Positions 31,546 through 42,871 of a DNA stretch of 60,000 bases are shown here, one piece after another. The stretch comes from Branchiostoma floridae (lineage: Eukaryota; Chordata; Leptocardii; Amphioxiformes; Branchiostomatidae): the NCBI RefSeq assembly GCF_000003815.2, contig NC_049996.1, forward strand, positions 13,491,297 through 13,551,296. Reading direction: 5' to 3'. The notes under the pieces are model-generated. The model searched no databases, had not been told where the DNA came from, and saw nothing but the letters and a program-made list of their open reading frames with translations. The translations under genes were made by a program, and so were the position numbers. Each line of letters starts with the position of its first letter. The stretch's first letter is position 1.

Positions 31546-32815
31546 GGCTTGACAGTGTGGTGCATAGGATCCATTTTCCTACAGCATGGAACAATGAAAA
31601 TGCTTGTAACGTTATACTATGTTAACATTGACAATTGCATTGAACTACAAATTAGATTTTGATTGAAATTAAGATTTAGTATGTCCTAGTTGAGTTTTAA
31701 TTATTGTCACAGGATTAATTTGCCAGTTAGAAACAATGAAAACGCTTGAGACACAATCATCTTTGTAGTATTTATTACACAAAGGATGGACAGCAACGCT
31801 CCATTCGACGAGCGTCAGAATTGCACATAAATTTGCCGGCTTTCCTCCGGCCTTTTTGATAAACTGGCGGTGAGTATAAATAATGTTATGTTAGTCATAG
31901 AAGGCAATCAATGTCTTACAGTGTGTGTACGGGCGGTGTTAGTAGTTAATTGTTTATTCACAGCATATTAAACTTAATATCTATCTATTACTAGTAGTCA
32001 TAGGACATACGCTCGTCAGATCGTCTGATTTATAGCGCTGCGTCATTTGGTGCTTTTTCCAAACTCCCAACACATCAAACTAATGCTATCACATAGACTA
32101 ATACAACATAACTTTCCTTTTTCTGAGCTAACTCACTGTGATACGTACCTTTCCGCAAAAGTTTCTTTATTTATGCCCTACTACAATGGCAGCAGGATTG
32201 TATACTATTGCAAATTTTTAGCTCACCTTCGGTAGGATGTATGCAGGGAATATTTGACAACCACAGTGAGCATCTCGGAGAGGCTGCATCTCGTCTTTCC
32301 TTCTTAGTGCGAGTACTTGAGGGTTTCGTTTTGTTGTTCAACTCCATTGTTCGTATAGATGGCGACCTTCAAGTTCTCACCTCTGAAGACATGGACCCAT
32401 TTCTTCATAAAAAAGCAAGAGATGTAGATGCACGTAATCGTACATGTTTATCTAATAACCAAATAGAAACATGAAAAGAAAGGAGAAAACACAATGGAAA
32501 CTAGAAAGGTAATATTTGCAAGCAAATACAGAATGTTATCTTCACATGTAGTCTAACACTGGCAACTGTTTTGTTCATTCTTATTTGAATACATTTCTAA
32601 ATGTAGTGACCCGAGCCTCTCTAGATCTGACATTTGCTACATTATGTAACCAAACACCACAGGGTGCCTGCTACTTTACCGGTTACCATGGTGACAGCCG
32701 TCTGGTCCAGGTCGTTGACCTTATTTGCGCGGAAAAGAAGAAGAAGAAACAAAGCAAAAACAATATGTTCCCTTCTGTGAAGGTAACATAATAATTAATC
32801 AACCTTGATGCATAC
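31546..32815. other. No gene seen
   Basis: A plus frame at 32208-32474 and others lack support. Around 31830 GCCGGCTTTCCTCCGGC forms a small hairpin. Confidence 0.4.
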
Positions 32816-33057
32816 CTCAGCATTTGGAAGCCACTTGGTAGAAAACCATGTTCTGAGCTAGGCGCTTTGTCGCCAGATGTCGGATGCCTTTAGCTGGTCT
32901 ACCCTTGTGTTTTACTCGTCAGGTGTGGCAGCACCTGTGATGTTTCTTAGGAGACTGAGGACAGTGCGCTGGTCGTCGTACACCCCATGATCCCTCTTCC
33001 TCACCCACTCGACCCAGGCGTTTTCTCTGCGAAAGTCACAAAGAAGTACCTCTGATT
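32816..33057 (-). pseudogene. MULE-type transposase exon with two stops
   Basis: Bounded by a strong acceptor (poly-T then cag at 33058) and a donor (GCTGAG|gtatgc). In one frame it reads SEVLLCDFRRENAWVEWV, RKRDHGVYDDQRTVLSLL, RNITGAATPDE-stop-NTRVDQLKASDIW, RQSA-stop-LRTWFSTKWLPNAE. The family signature '+LLCDFHREQAW.RW....NGV' with the catalytic-region CDFHRE changed to CDFRREN, and the following 'S.IW+....L+.+F..KWLP..E', identify a MULE transposase-domain exon. The TAA and TAG plus the His-to-Arg change show it is inactive. It ends in the family's usual W-L-P-x-x-[KE] region, so the next exon would continue with the W of the C-terminal part. Confidence 0.75.
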
Positions 33058-33385
33058 CTGAAAAAAAAAAGACAAAAGAGATATTACTAGTACATCGCAA
33101 TGATATGACAATTTGGGTTGCTAATTACATGACCTTGAAAGGGTACATGTTTTCAGCTGAGCTGCTGTGGTATTGGTCTGCGTGTAGGTCAACAGCTGTT
33201 AACTCAAGAATCTGTGGATGGATTTTCATGATACTTAGTAGGTGTGTAGCAATTATTAAAACAAAGGTCAAGTTTAAAAAATGGTACTCCTAGCATTTTG
33301 CTATGGTACTGCAGTTGGCTGTGTATTTTTATTTTTTTTTCCGTGTACGACATAAGAAACTGTCTGTATTTGTTTAGCCAGTATG
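33058..33385. other. No gene seen
   Basis: Short stretch between the MULE exon and the LINE fragment; no coding signal. Confidence 0.4.
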
Positions 33386-33716
33386 CCCTTCGGCGCATCA
33401 TACCAGCATTACAGGGCACGCTCAACCAGAATGAACACGATCAGACTACTGAAACCAAAATCCGACTCTCAGAAAAGGCGCTTTCTGTACGGGATGTCAC
33501 TGTTGTGGAACAGAAAGTATAAGCAAGTATTAGTATTGGACTGTAAATTTTGACTATGAGTAATTTGTTACATATGCTATGTATTGTCACTTTGTATGTC
33601 TCTGTAATCTGTATGTTTTTAATTGTACGTATGTAATGTGTACATATGTATGTGACCACAGGAAGAATAGCCTCTGATTAGGATAATTGTGTATCAGAAT
33701 AAAATAAAATAAAATC
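33386..33716 (+). mobile_element. 5'-truncated LINE 3' end, copy 1
   Basis: Codons 33386-33553 read PFGASYQHYRARSTRMNTIR, LLKPKSDSQKRRFLYG, MSLLWNRKYKQ and end in TGA. A terminal 'T+......P.......+RFLY.....LWN.L' block is the usual end of CR1/L2-clade-like ORF2 proteins. The 160-bp 3' UTR contains gaccacaggaagaatagcct and ends in (AAAAT)n at 33697-33716, the normal tail of a target-primed insertion. It is dead on arrival: only the last 55 codons are present. Confidence 0.7.
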
Positions 33717-35118
33717 ATACCATGCAGCTTCGCAGGCACGCGGTGTGACAGCAGCTGGTTGTATTACACTGAACGACCCTTCACACCCATGGCCCAACTT
33801 TTGCAGTCATTTATATGCAAGTGTTCTTTAAAACTATCCAGAGAATATGCTCCTACTGTAATTGGTGATAAAAAATTCCACTCTTACGATAGTCATTGGA
33901 TAGTACAAAGTTTGGGACACATCAATCCTAGCTAAAGGTTGGTAACTCTGGTATTTGAAGAGGTGAGACACTGTAAAAGTGTAAGCTGTGTTCAGATAAT
34001 GTTCAAACAGTCTTTAACTGTTACCTTTCCGGCAGTAATTCTGTCCATCTGTCGAATAAAAAATTCATTTTGTTATTAGTACCGTACCTCCAATATCATT
34101 TTACTGGTACTGGACGGGCTCGACAGACTGAGCAACATAGCTGAAGTAAGTTCACTGATGAAGGATAGGGAGGAGTGGAGAAGGAGGGTCCAGCATGCTT
34201 CCCGAGTTGACATCTGATGATGATGATGTCCTCGACCGACCAACCGGACCTAGCAAGAGACAAAGTTATATGTCCCATATGACATTAATATTGAAGAAAG
34301 ACACCTGTGCAGGAACATTTAGTTTAATACAGATACAGTCCAACATCATCTATTCCATACCTTTTTTTCCAAATTGCAATGAGAAAATTCTCAAAATTAT
34401 GATTTTGTACCATCTAATAACTGTGACTTGTTTTACTTTGCAGATGTCAATAGCACTATGGATTCCTGTCTGAAAGATCAGCATTAGTCTGGATTCCTTA
34501 GCTGTCATGATCATGTGGAAAGCTGATCTCATCTCATCATGTCTGATCTCATCTACCCCTAGTCTGACTAATTGACTGTCATAGCCAGGTATCCACAGAA
34601 GATCTGACAACAAGTTATGGAAGCTCATCTGTGTGAGTCATAGTAAAAGCTTAACTCGAAGAAAGCGACGCCCAGTGCTGCAGGCAAGGAGATCAACGGC
34701 AACAGTGTTCAGCCTGATTGCCGACCGGTGCAGCCTCGTGATGCGTGCGTCGACGGAAGGAGGGAGGGGGGGGGGGGGGGCACCCTGGGCTCCAACACGA
34801 TCGTCAATGCTGACACAGTTGATGTTAAACAAGAAAGCTTTTAAAAAAAGCTGGCCGGGGCGCATTTGGAAGGACTACCTCAAAATTTCATGTTGTGTTC
34901 CAGTAAAATGTGCATCATTATTAAACTAGAAGTTTATATCTAAAATCTATGGGAAGTTGGCTGGAAACCTTTGTTCACTGGTATAATTGGATTTTCCGGC
35001 GTACTTTTGTGGGCGGAATTGTATCCCTTGTGTGCGCTGTGTGCCGGATATAAAAATCGTAAAAGAAACTCCGGTGCGAGAAACTCAGTACTTATTATAA
35101 AATCAAAAAAAAATTCTG
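33717..35118. other. Mostly non-coding; one weak exon-like frame
   Basis: On the minus strand 34628-34440 reads SFHNLLSDLLWIPGYDSQ, LVRLGVDEIRHDEMRSAFHM, TGIHSAIDICK and meets gtaaaa, so it could be an exon of an unknown gene. A run of fifteen G lies at 34766-34780. Confidence 0.3.
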
Positions 35119-35600
35119 TTTCGAAAAATATCTTTCATCTGTTCAAAACAAATTGTTTAGAAATGACCTAACGAAACTAAGGATTAGTGCACACACCTTA
35201 CAAATTGAAAAGGGCCGACACTACAACATACCAGCCAATGAGAGACTTTGTCCCACATAGGAAATGAATTTCATTTTGTAATGGATTGTCCGACTTATGA
35301 AGAAGACCGTCAAAAGTTATTTCAAAATATTGTATGTAAGTCCGAAATTGTACTGCCACATGCTAGGTCAGAGGTATTCCATTTGATATTATCATGTCCT
35401 GTTCATATATCTGCCTACGTAGGCCATTTTATTTACAACTCATTGCAAAAACGAGATAATGCTTTATGATAATCACTAGATTGTTTATACTGTTATCATT
35501 ATATTACATTAGTTGTTGGTTATTTGTATTAGTATATAGTTGTTCACATTCGCATACATTGTAACTGTTACAGTTGTTGCGCAATAAAGTTCTATCTATT
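35119..35600 (+). mobile_element. 5'-truncated LINE 3' end, copy 2
   Basis: Two plus frames, offset near 35250, read YLSSVQNKLFRNDLTKLR, ISAHTLQIEKGRHYNIPA, NERLCPT-stop and then IGNEFHFVMDCPTYEEDR, QKLF... LPHARSEVFHLI, SAYVGHFIYNSLQKRDN. This is the C-terminal zinc knuckle region of LINE ORF2 proteins ('E.GR...+P...R.C..C...+EDE.HF...C..Y...R'). The second cysteine of CPxC and a few residues are lost at the frameshift. The 3' UTR ends caataaagttctatctatt (35580-35599). Confidence 0.8.
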
Positions 35601-37439
35601 AATGCAAGAAAAACACTTGTAGTGTATGATTTCTTCATGAATCTGATTACCCTAAATCAAGGCCTAATTGTTGTTTGACATATTTCAATTGAATTTCAAG
35701 AAACTGTTTCAGGCTTTAGTAAGTCTGTAATGGCCAATATTATTTCATTCAACTTTCTTTTGTGACTCAATAACCAAGAACTTTAGAATATAACGCATTA
35801 TCTAACAATTAACTGATTCTCTTAATGTTTTCCAGGACATGTGAGACAGTGACATCGTTTTTTGGCAGTTCATGAGGCGAGCCACTGAGGCCTTCTGGTA
35901 TGTCATTTTTAAACCTCCAATACATATACAATATCACTGCTCTTACACAGCATGCGCATTCAGCTTTACTCCATGCAATGTCTCTCTGTTGGCAAACATG
36001 CAGACATGTAAATTTGAACGGCTTGATCATTGGTTAATGTTCTGCAGGTATTCTACCCAAAGAAGAAGACCATACTTCTTCTTGATTCCTCCCAGTCTCC
36101 CAATACTTGCATTGACAAGTAGGTAGCGTTTGAAAGAGCAAAGTAAGCGTGTTTTTTTTTTTCATCAGTTTTTAAGGATTTTCAACTTGTGCACCACATG
36201 TACATTTTACATGTACCAATGGCAATCATTTCTTACTTTTGTGTGTTACATCTGTCTGATCATGCTCTACTATACCTCTGCTATATATGATAGTCCATCT
36301 TGGTCCACAGCCTTTAATACTAATATTGTACTGCTAATATCTTACTTTATCGGGGCCAATCATTTACTGTTGAATCCTTCTCAATGCAACCATGTAATAT
36401 GTACACTAACTTAAACGTAGAATAGTACGTGTCCCCAAGAAAATATGGCCAATTCTGAATTTTCTTCCCTCGGCAAACAACAACAACGACTTGTTAATAC
36501 AACCTGATTAAAAGTAGGAACATTGTATTCAGATTTCCTGTAATTTGCCTTTACACTTTGACCTGTTACAAAAAAAAAATTCACAGCTGCTCATAGCATT
36601 ATTTCACAAATGTAAATTTTGCTCAAAGAATTCAGACATTCTGGATATGTTATCCCATGTACATGTACATTTATGTAGATAAGCCCCGGCCAATGGGCCT
36701 TCTGCCAATGGTAATGTCGTTGACTTAAAAATTTTTAAATCGCCATTTTTCTTTTTGTTTAGGCGCTTGTTGACCTTCTACTTGCCACCAAGTGAGCTGA
36801 ACTGGGAGTCATGGAACTTCTAAATGCCCCCTGCTGATGTATGTAACATCTTCACCCAGTCAGCTGTTGCCACCCCAAACGTTGACAGTATATTGAACAT
36901 ACAGCCAAACCCCCCAAAAATGAGTTAATAGTGTGAGCATACACAGATATAAAGTTCAAGCTTTGTCCAAGACAGTCTTGTGTTTCGCGCCACAGGTGTC
37001 AAATTCTGTAAGCAACAGGCTTCATAGGAATTATGCTCACTTAAATCTATCAGTTTTCAATAGCCGTATGAGCTACTAATGTTTATATTTTCTGCAACTT
37101 CCGTTTGTTCAGAAATATTTAGGAAATATGCTACATGTGGGCACTTAGCATGGACTCGATGATAAGAAAAGAAATGAATGGATAATAGATAATCACAAAA
37201 CCCGTAAACATATCTGTAAAGAAGCTGTATTCAATGTAATCTTGGACTTGTTACTTAGTATATACAGAGACACAGAACTACAAAGAAATATACATGCAAC
37301 ATCGGTGTAGAAGGTTCACTTTGCAAGAAGGGAGAGCTTGCCCTTCAACATAAAAATCTGAAGGTAACCAGTTTGAACTTCAGCCAATGAACACCCTTGG
37401 TTATATTCCCTTTGACATAGACATGTAATAATATAATAT
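35601..37439. other. No identified gene
   Basis: Minus strand 35970-35820 reads WRFKNDIPEGLSGSPHEL, PKNDVTVSHVLENIKR and looks coding, but no family is recognised and splice sites are unclear. The remainder is AT-rich. Confidence 0.3.
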
Positions 37440-37480
37440 TGAATGAATGAAGAACTTTATTGTGACTGTATTTCATATTT
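37440..37480 (-). repeat. LINE/SINE-type 3' tail
   Basis: On the minus strand: cacaataaagttcttcattcattcaa, i.e. a polyadenylation signal merged with a short repeated tail (CATT)n, the same type as at 35580. The body of the element is not recognisable upstream. Confidence 0.45.
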
Positions 37481-37489
37481 CCAATGCAG

Positions 37490-37611
37490 GGAGTAAGAAA
37501 CGACCAAAGAAAGCCAAGGGCAAATTGAGAGCCAAAAAATCGAAGGCTGTCAGCAAAAAAAAAATGTTTCTAGTGTACACTACTAAATGTAATGTTGACA
37601 CATAGGTCCTG
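37490..37611 (+). other. Lysine-rich exon-like frame
   Basis: After an AG (tgcag at 37485-37489) the frame reads GSKKRPKKAKGKLRAKKS, KAVSKKKMF and ends at a TAG 37603-37605. A purine-rich stretch produces lysine codons easily, so this may be simple-sequence bias. It could equally be the basic tail exon of an unknown nuclear protein. Confidence 0.2.
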
Positions 37612-39699
37612 AGAATGACTCGGAATCTGCATTGTATTATTATAGAACTGGGTTTGTTTTGATGTCAACTACTGATACTGGATATTTTGGTTACATTTTG
37701 ATCACAGATACGCCCTTAATTGGAATGTACTAGAATTACAAGATGAAATTGTCTAGGAAATGGTTCGGAATGATAACACCGTGTCAGGTACTTTGTAAAA
37801 CTTGTTCTGGTGCCAAGATCAATTACCCTACAGTCAGAAAAGCTACTGCTGAATTGGTAGAATACAAACACACAGTAAAGATTTTCAATATGACAGTTTT
37901 GTATGGATAAAATAAAGAAAATGCTTACCGGAAACGGTTTCAATGATTGCTAAGGTGTTGACTTTCAATTATTAGATGCAGGCCCTAAGAAATAATGTTA
38001 TCTGGCTACTTAGCTAACCTGTATCAGTCATTTGCTTTTAAAAACAAGGTATTTCGCTATCAAGTCAATGGACAGTGTAATAGTTTGAAAATAACTGAAC
38101 CTTGATACCCTGAATATCCTATTTTTAACACAACGGATAAAGGTTACTCACAGTATAAAGGTGAACTAGCATTACATATTTGTTTGGTGTGAATTCACAT
38201 AAAAAGTTTTGAAAATTATCTAAACAAAATTTGAAATAAACATAACTTTAAATGCTTGTTACATCCATGAATATCCTGTCAATTCTGTATTTGTTTTTTT
38301 GTAGGCGGTAGCCGCTTCACTGTCAACTCAAACAGTGATCACTGCGATCAACAAACTGTCTTATGCTTGCGCCGCCTAAGGGACTTTTTTCTTACTACAT
38401 GTTGATGTTATTGTGTTTATGCTTTTTGTTTCAGTAATGGAAAATTGGAACTTCAGAATGAACAAAACTGCTCTAGACCTGCTTGGTTTCAGTCAACCTT
38501 AAGTCATGTACTCGATAATAGTATAGCATTTGAACATTGAAAGGGGCTTATCATCACGGTTCTTGTTGGTTGTGCCATGGCCTATGCTTGGTACTTACCA
38601 ATCTCTTAAAGTTGACTCTGATGATGGTCGAAATGAAACCTACGATAAGTTTCGTGACCTTCTTGGTGAGACAGTTGGCTGATTGTTTGCATACATTATC
38701 TTTTTTTTAAAAATCATAATGTGCAATGCCGCATGTCCTAAATAAATGTGAATAATTTTTAAGATATTGTTTTCTGATTTTGTAATTAAATATTCATTGG
38801 CATATTTTTTTCATAGCAAATCTTGATAGACATTAATTCTAATTCATGCCCCCCCCCTTTATATTATATAGTGTGCGCACTCTGTAAGGTTACGTTATGT
38901 GTCGCTGTTGGAAACAGCAAAGTCAAAATCTTGCTCAAGAGTATGTCGTAGAAGAGGGACCTGACCAAGCTTTGGAAATGACTTACGACAAGTTTTGAGG
39001 TGTCATCAAAAAGATGATGTTGGGAGACAATATGAAGTGTTGTAAGTGCACTTATACATATTTGAATAACAATGAATGTTGTCCGACTGTATTTGATCTC
39101 ACTTATATGTCTTTATTCATGGTTTCCAAACCTAAAAGAACACGGACAATACAAAACGCGATCAAACTCTATAAAATAGAATATGAAATCATCCAACTGA
39201 AGATAAAAATGACCGCAACATCTAGCTACATCCTTTAGGGGGGGCCGTGCAATTGGAATGTATCTTTAGTAACCGCCGTGTAACAGTTGGAGAAATTATA
39301 AAGTATATTCATATAGAATTAGCGGCATCGTGCTTGGCCGTGCGGGAATATATGAGTTTCCAATTTCGCGCCACCAGTTTAGGTCACTTGCTGCTGGTGA
39401 AAGTAGAACGTCGTAGAACACATCTGGACTTTGTCGTTTTGACACTGAATATTTAGAGAGAACTTGAGCCTGATAGATGGTTTCGTTTAGTAAAATCTAA
39501 ATAACACCTAAGTGTTAAGAAGAGCGCTAGCTTCAAGGGTCATGAGTTGAGGAACTGGTCGTCATACAACCACCTCTGTTCGTGGTTGTTTAAAACCGGC
39601 AAATGGGACGACCTACGCTACGAAGTTTGTGTCTGAAGAGCATTGAACCTCACTGTCTAGACCTATACAGGTGTACTATTTATTGCGCCTGCACTGAAA
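37612..39699. other. No gene seen
   Basis: About 2 kb of AT-rich sequence. Around 38605-38640 there is a poor match (tgatgatggtcgaaatgaaa) to the hairpin motif at 42716 and 45939. Confidence 0.4.
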
Positions 39700-40015
39700 C
39701 CTGAATATTTGACACTACATCTGCTAAGCTGGATTCGATCGAAAAGTGTAATTGCAAGTATCATGAGATGAGGGAGAAGTATCATTCCATAGATGTACAA
39801 AATATTATGGAGTAGCCGGAGGTCTATCTTCTTGCAAGGTGCAAATCTATAGCTAGCGTCGCTGATCAATTGAAGTACGTATATTGCCAGAGAGAAGACA
39901 TCGTAACAATGCAGGAGACACAGTACCAGTATGTCAAGATAACTGATGTTATCCGGTACTTAATAGGAGACAACCCTGCGCAGTGGGTTGAGACAGGCGA
40001 ACAGCACCAGAGCTG
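39700..40015 (+). repeat. Repeat family R2, copy A
   Basis: Blocks tatcttcttgcaaggtgcaa, agcgtcgctgatcaattgaa, gtacgtatattgccag.gagaagacatcgtaacaatgcag, and gcagtgggttgagacaggcg match the same order in copies B (41905), C (46130) and D (47105). Only the right half of the family is present here. Confidence 0.7.
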
Positions 40016-40348
40016 ATTCACTTTCTGTGTCAAACACTAAGCTTGGTTTATTGACCAATGAGGTCAAATTCTCGGAAGATAGACGTAAGATAGTAACATC
40101 ACTTCCAGCAGGGACATACATGATATTTGTTTATGTGAATACAGGCAAAAAAAAGCAAACTTCTTTCAATGTTCTAGTGGTTCCTCATTTAAGGAACACT
40201 TAATGTATGCTAAATTCCAAACGCTCCAAAGATTAGATCTTGCTGAGTCAAAGGAATAAGACGATGCTATCGACCTGGAGGCTGCGGAAAACAGATGACA
40301 TCTTCTACCGCTTATTGGTCTGTGGAAGAGGCTTAACTTTTGATTCCC

Positions 40349-40502
40349 NNNNNNNNNNNNNNNNNNNNNNNNNNNNNNNNNNNNNNNNNNNNNNNNNNNN
40401 NNNNNNNNNNNNNNNNNNNNNNNNNNNNNNNNNNNNNNNNNNNNNNNNNNNNNNNNNNNNNNNNNNNNNNNNNNNNNNNNNNNNNNNNNNNNNNNNNNNN
40501 NN
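40349..40502. other. Assembly gap (154 N)
   Basis: Run of undetermined bases. Any frame that crosses it is an artefact. Confidence 1.
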
Positions 40503-40577
40503 AGATAACAACCTGAAGAGTGGAAGGGCAACGATGACATCCCCTTTTTACGAGGAGCTGCATGCCATCCTGACTTA
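40503..40577 (+). pseudogene. Short Myb/SANT-like remnant next to the gap
   Basis: Reads DNNLKSGRATMTSPFYEELHA, here cut to its core SPFYEELHAILT before a stop. A 'PFYEELDAIL' ending is characteristic of the last helix of Myb/SANT-like domains of transposon origin. The rest, if present, is in the gap. Confidence 0.35.
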
Positions 40578-40665
40578 ACCAAACATCATGCCTCTAAAAG
40601 TGTAATTCGGATATACATACCGATTTAATTTTGGACGCAAATAATCATATATGGATTCGACTAAC

Positions 40666-40944
40666 CTGTCCTGGACTGCCTGAAATGCAAGTGCAGAAGC
40701 AGGATAGATCACACTGAACCTGGCAATTCAGAGAACAACTCTTTACACGCAAAAAGCGTCCCATGTCATCACTCGGACACTCCCACCAACAAAAGCCGCT
40801 CTTCGTCAACACATGAGGCGCGCAGTACTGCAAGGAGGCCACTACTGTGGCAGAACGACAACGCCATGACGCCAACTGCCCTCTCCAGCCAAGTGGGGCT
40901 GTGGAGACCTCTGTTCCGCAAGATTTGTATACTTTTATATTCAT
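40666..40944 (-). CDS. Cysteine-rich exon, unidentified
   Basis: From an ATG at 40944 (preceded by an in-frame TGA) to a donor (GACAG|gttagt), 93 codons without stops. It reads KSCGTEVSTAPLGWRGQLA, SWRCRSAT, YCAPHVLTKSGFCWWECP, then VKSCSLNCQVQCDLSCFCTC. Twelve cysteines in about 85 residues and no lysine-rich or acidic tracts suggest an extracellular disulfide-bonded module. No signal peptide is visible, so an upstream exon would be needed. A second frame (41029-40769) is open over the same DNA, which lowers confidence. Confidence 0.35.
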
Positions 40945-41904
40945 TCACTGAACAGCGAACGCTGTTTGAAACGCTGAATAAAATCTTCTTCACTTCTGTA
41001 TGTAACGGCACATGCAGGAAACCAACCATGCCTATACTGTGAAATCAGAAAGGAGATCATGGTTCTGCCTGAAGAGCTTGTCATTGGTTTACGGGACCTG
41101 GTAAAAGTAGCATTAAGAATGGCAGAGGTACGCCAAGTATTTCAAGAAAGCTCCCGGAAAATGAATAGACGGTAAGTATGGGTCCATAGCAATGGTTACA
41201 ATATCGACAGGTACATGTATTATCGTTCTGATATTGTCTGCTCTAGTACTTTGGTATTCATCCATGTTGGTCCGAACAATACAACAATGATGCGACTTCT
41301 ATACAGACGTTACATACTTTCAGAGACTTCTTGTGATTTTGTCCATTTTTTTTAAATTTCTAAATGTTCTATTGTAATGTTCAGCATTTAGCCAAGATAA
41401 AATTCAAGAGACTTAAATTGCTGAATTCTAGCCACGATCGGTGCGTGAATTATCGTCCTTAAAAATTGCTGAACTAGTCTTACAGGAGAAAAGAAACATC
41501 CCAAAGAAAACTGTGTGGTGCGTCAAGTACATGTGAATAACACTAGTGACACTAATGTTAGCCACTACGTTATAATCTTACGTTACTGGTCTGTTATATT
41601 AAAAAACAGGCTATTGATCAATCATAATTAATCCATAACAACGGCGCCCTGCTGCCAATTACATCACAGCAACTAGGAGGGCCCTGCTCGCCAACATTGT
41701 TGCCAGTGTCACTTAGCTTGCCGAACGCTATTAGCTCTAGACCGGAGAGCCAAGTATCACAACGAAAAAAGACGCAAGCATACATAAATATAAGATAACA
41801 AGGATCGCCATTAACAATGCGTCTTTACTGACTTTGCCATGAGTGATCAATAAATTTAAGAACCATTTTAAGTTTGGATTCTAAGATGGAGGAAGCCGTT
41901 TCAT
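40945..41904. other. No gene seen
   Basis: No domain recognised; leads into R2 copy B. Confidence 0.4.
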
Positions 41905-42330
41905 AGTATATGGTTAAAAGCCACGTGCCTCGTTGACTTAAAAGGCTTTAGAATAATCCTAACAAACAAAACGAAATTGTCAATTGTAAAAATGTGGACT
42001 GAACACTCCACATTCCTGATTTTAGCTGAGTATTGAGTCGAGAATTTGTGAAGCTGTTTAAGAAGACATAGAGAATGCTAATATTGGTGGAGCAGATGGA
42101 GATATATCTTCTTGGAGGGTAAAAATCTAGCGTCACTGACCAATTCAAGTACGTACACTGCCGAAAAGAAGACGTCGTAACAGCGCAGAACACAAAGTAT
42201 CAGGATGTCAAGATGACTAATGTTATCCTGTAATTTGCGGGTGACAACTCTGCGTAGTGGGTCGAGACAGGTGATCAGCACCAGGAAATATATTGGTGCT
42301 TCACTTGCTGTGTGGCAGACATAGTTCGTT
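41905..42330 (+). repeat. Repeat family R2, copy B
   Basis: Contains the left part (agccacgtgcctcgttgact, aaaaggctttagaataatcc, ttagctgagtattgagtcga) and the right part (atcttcttggagggtaaaaa, tagcgtcactgaccaattca, ggtgatcagcaccagg). It is the fullest copy. Minus-strand frames in copies A, B and D are weakly similar (..SDARFLPSKKIYLHLLHQY), so an ancestral coding strand cannot be excluded. Confidence 0.7.
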
Positions 42331-42871
42331 TTTTTTTTTTTTTACCACAAGGACAGTATTTTATGCTCCGGTCGCTGCCAGAAAATTAAAATATTCAGAA
42401 GCTTTATAAATAGTAGATACATTTGAAAGTACTTGCAGATTTCAAATAAAAGTATTGCATACATTATTCTTTAACTAAATAGTATATACTCTAAGCTCTA
42501 TAATGTTTATATAGAAAATGCATAGAGAAGTATAAAAAGGCAAGACATTTTGTAGTACAATCAGTAATGTACCGTTATCTAATCAATTATCCATGGAGGT
42601 ATGGGATTGTTCAAAATCTGGCGGCAACAGGCAATGAGTATTCAACATGGCTAAGATTGGATTGCACTTGGATTGTATAGTTCTTATCGCACTGATAGTG
42701 ATCGTTTCATTTTGTACTGATGAAGGTGACAGATGGTCGTCGAAACGTTTACGGAAGAATTAAAAGAAGGTTGTGTAACGAAGAAGACTTTGTTGAATTG
42801 ATCTACCAACCTGAGGAAACTATTTCCAGAGTGAATGAGTAGTCAATTCTTTTGTAGCTGAGTCATATTAA
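42331..42871. other. No gene; second copy of the hairpin motif
   Basis: At 42716: gtactgatgaaggtgacaga, then tggtcgtcgaaacg. See 45939 and 6456. Confidence 0.4.

Noticed and set aside
31071-31574. 167-codon minus-strand Pro/Ser/Thr-rich frame
   Set aside because: Generated by translating the minisatellite; the repeated nine-residue pattern changes register with 26-bp units.
31830-31850. GC hairpin followed by T run resembling a rho-independent terminator
   Set aside because: Bacterial-type terminators are not expected in this eukaryotic DNA; likely chance.
40166-40582. Frames crossing 40349-40502
   Set aside because: They run through undetermined bases and cannot be read.
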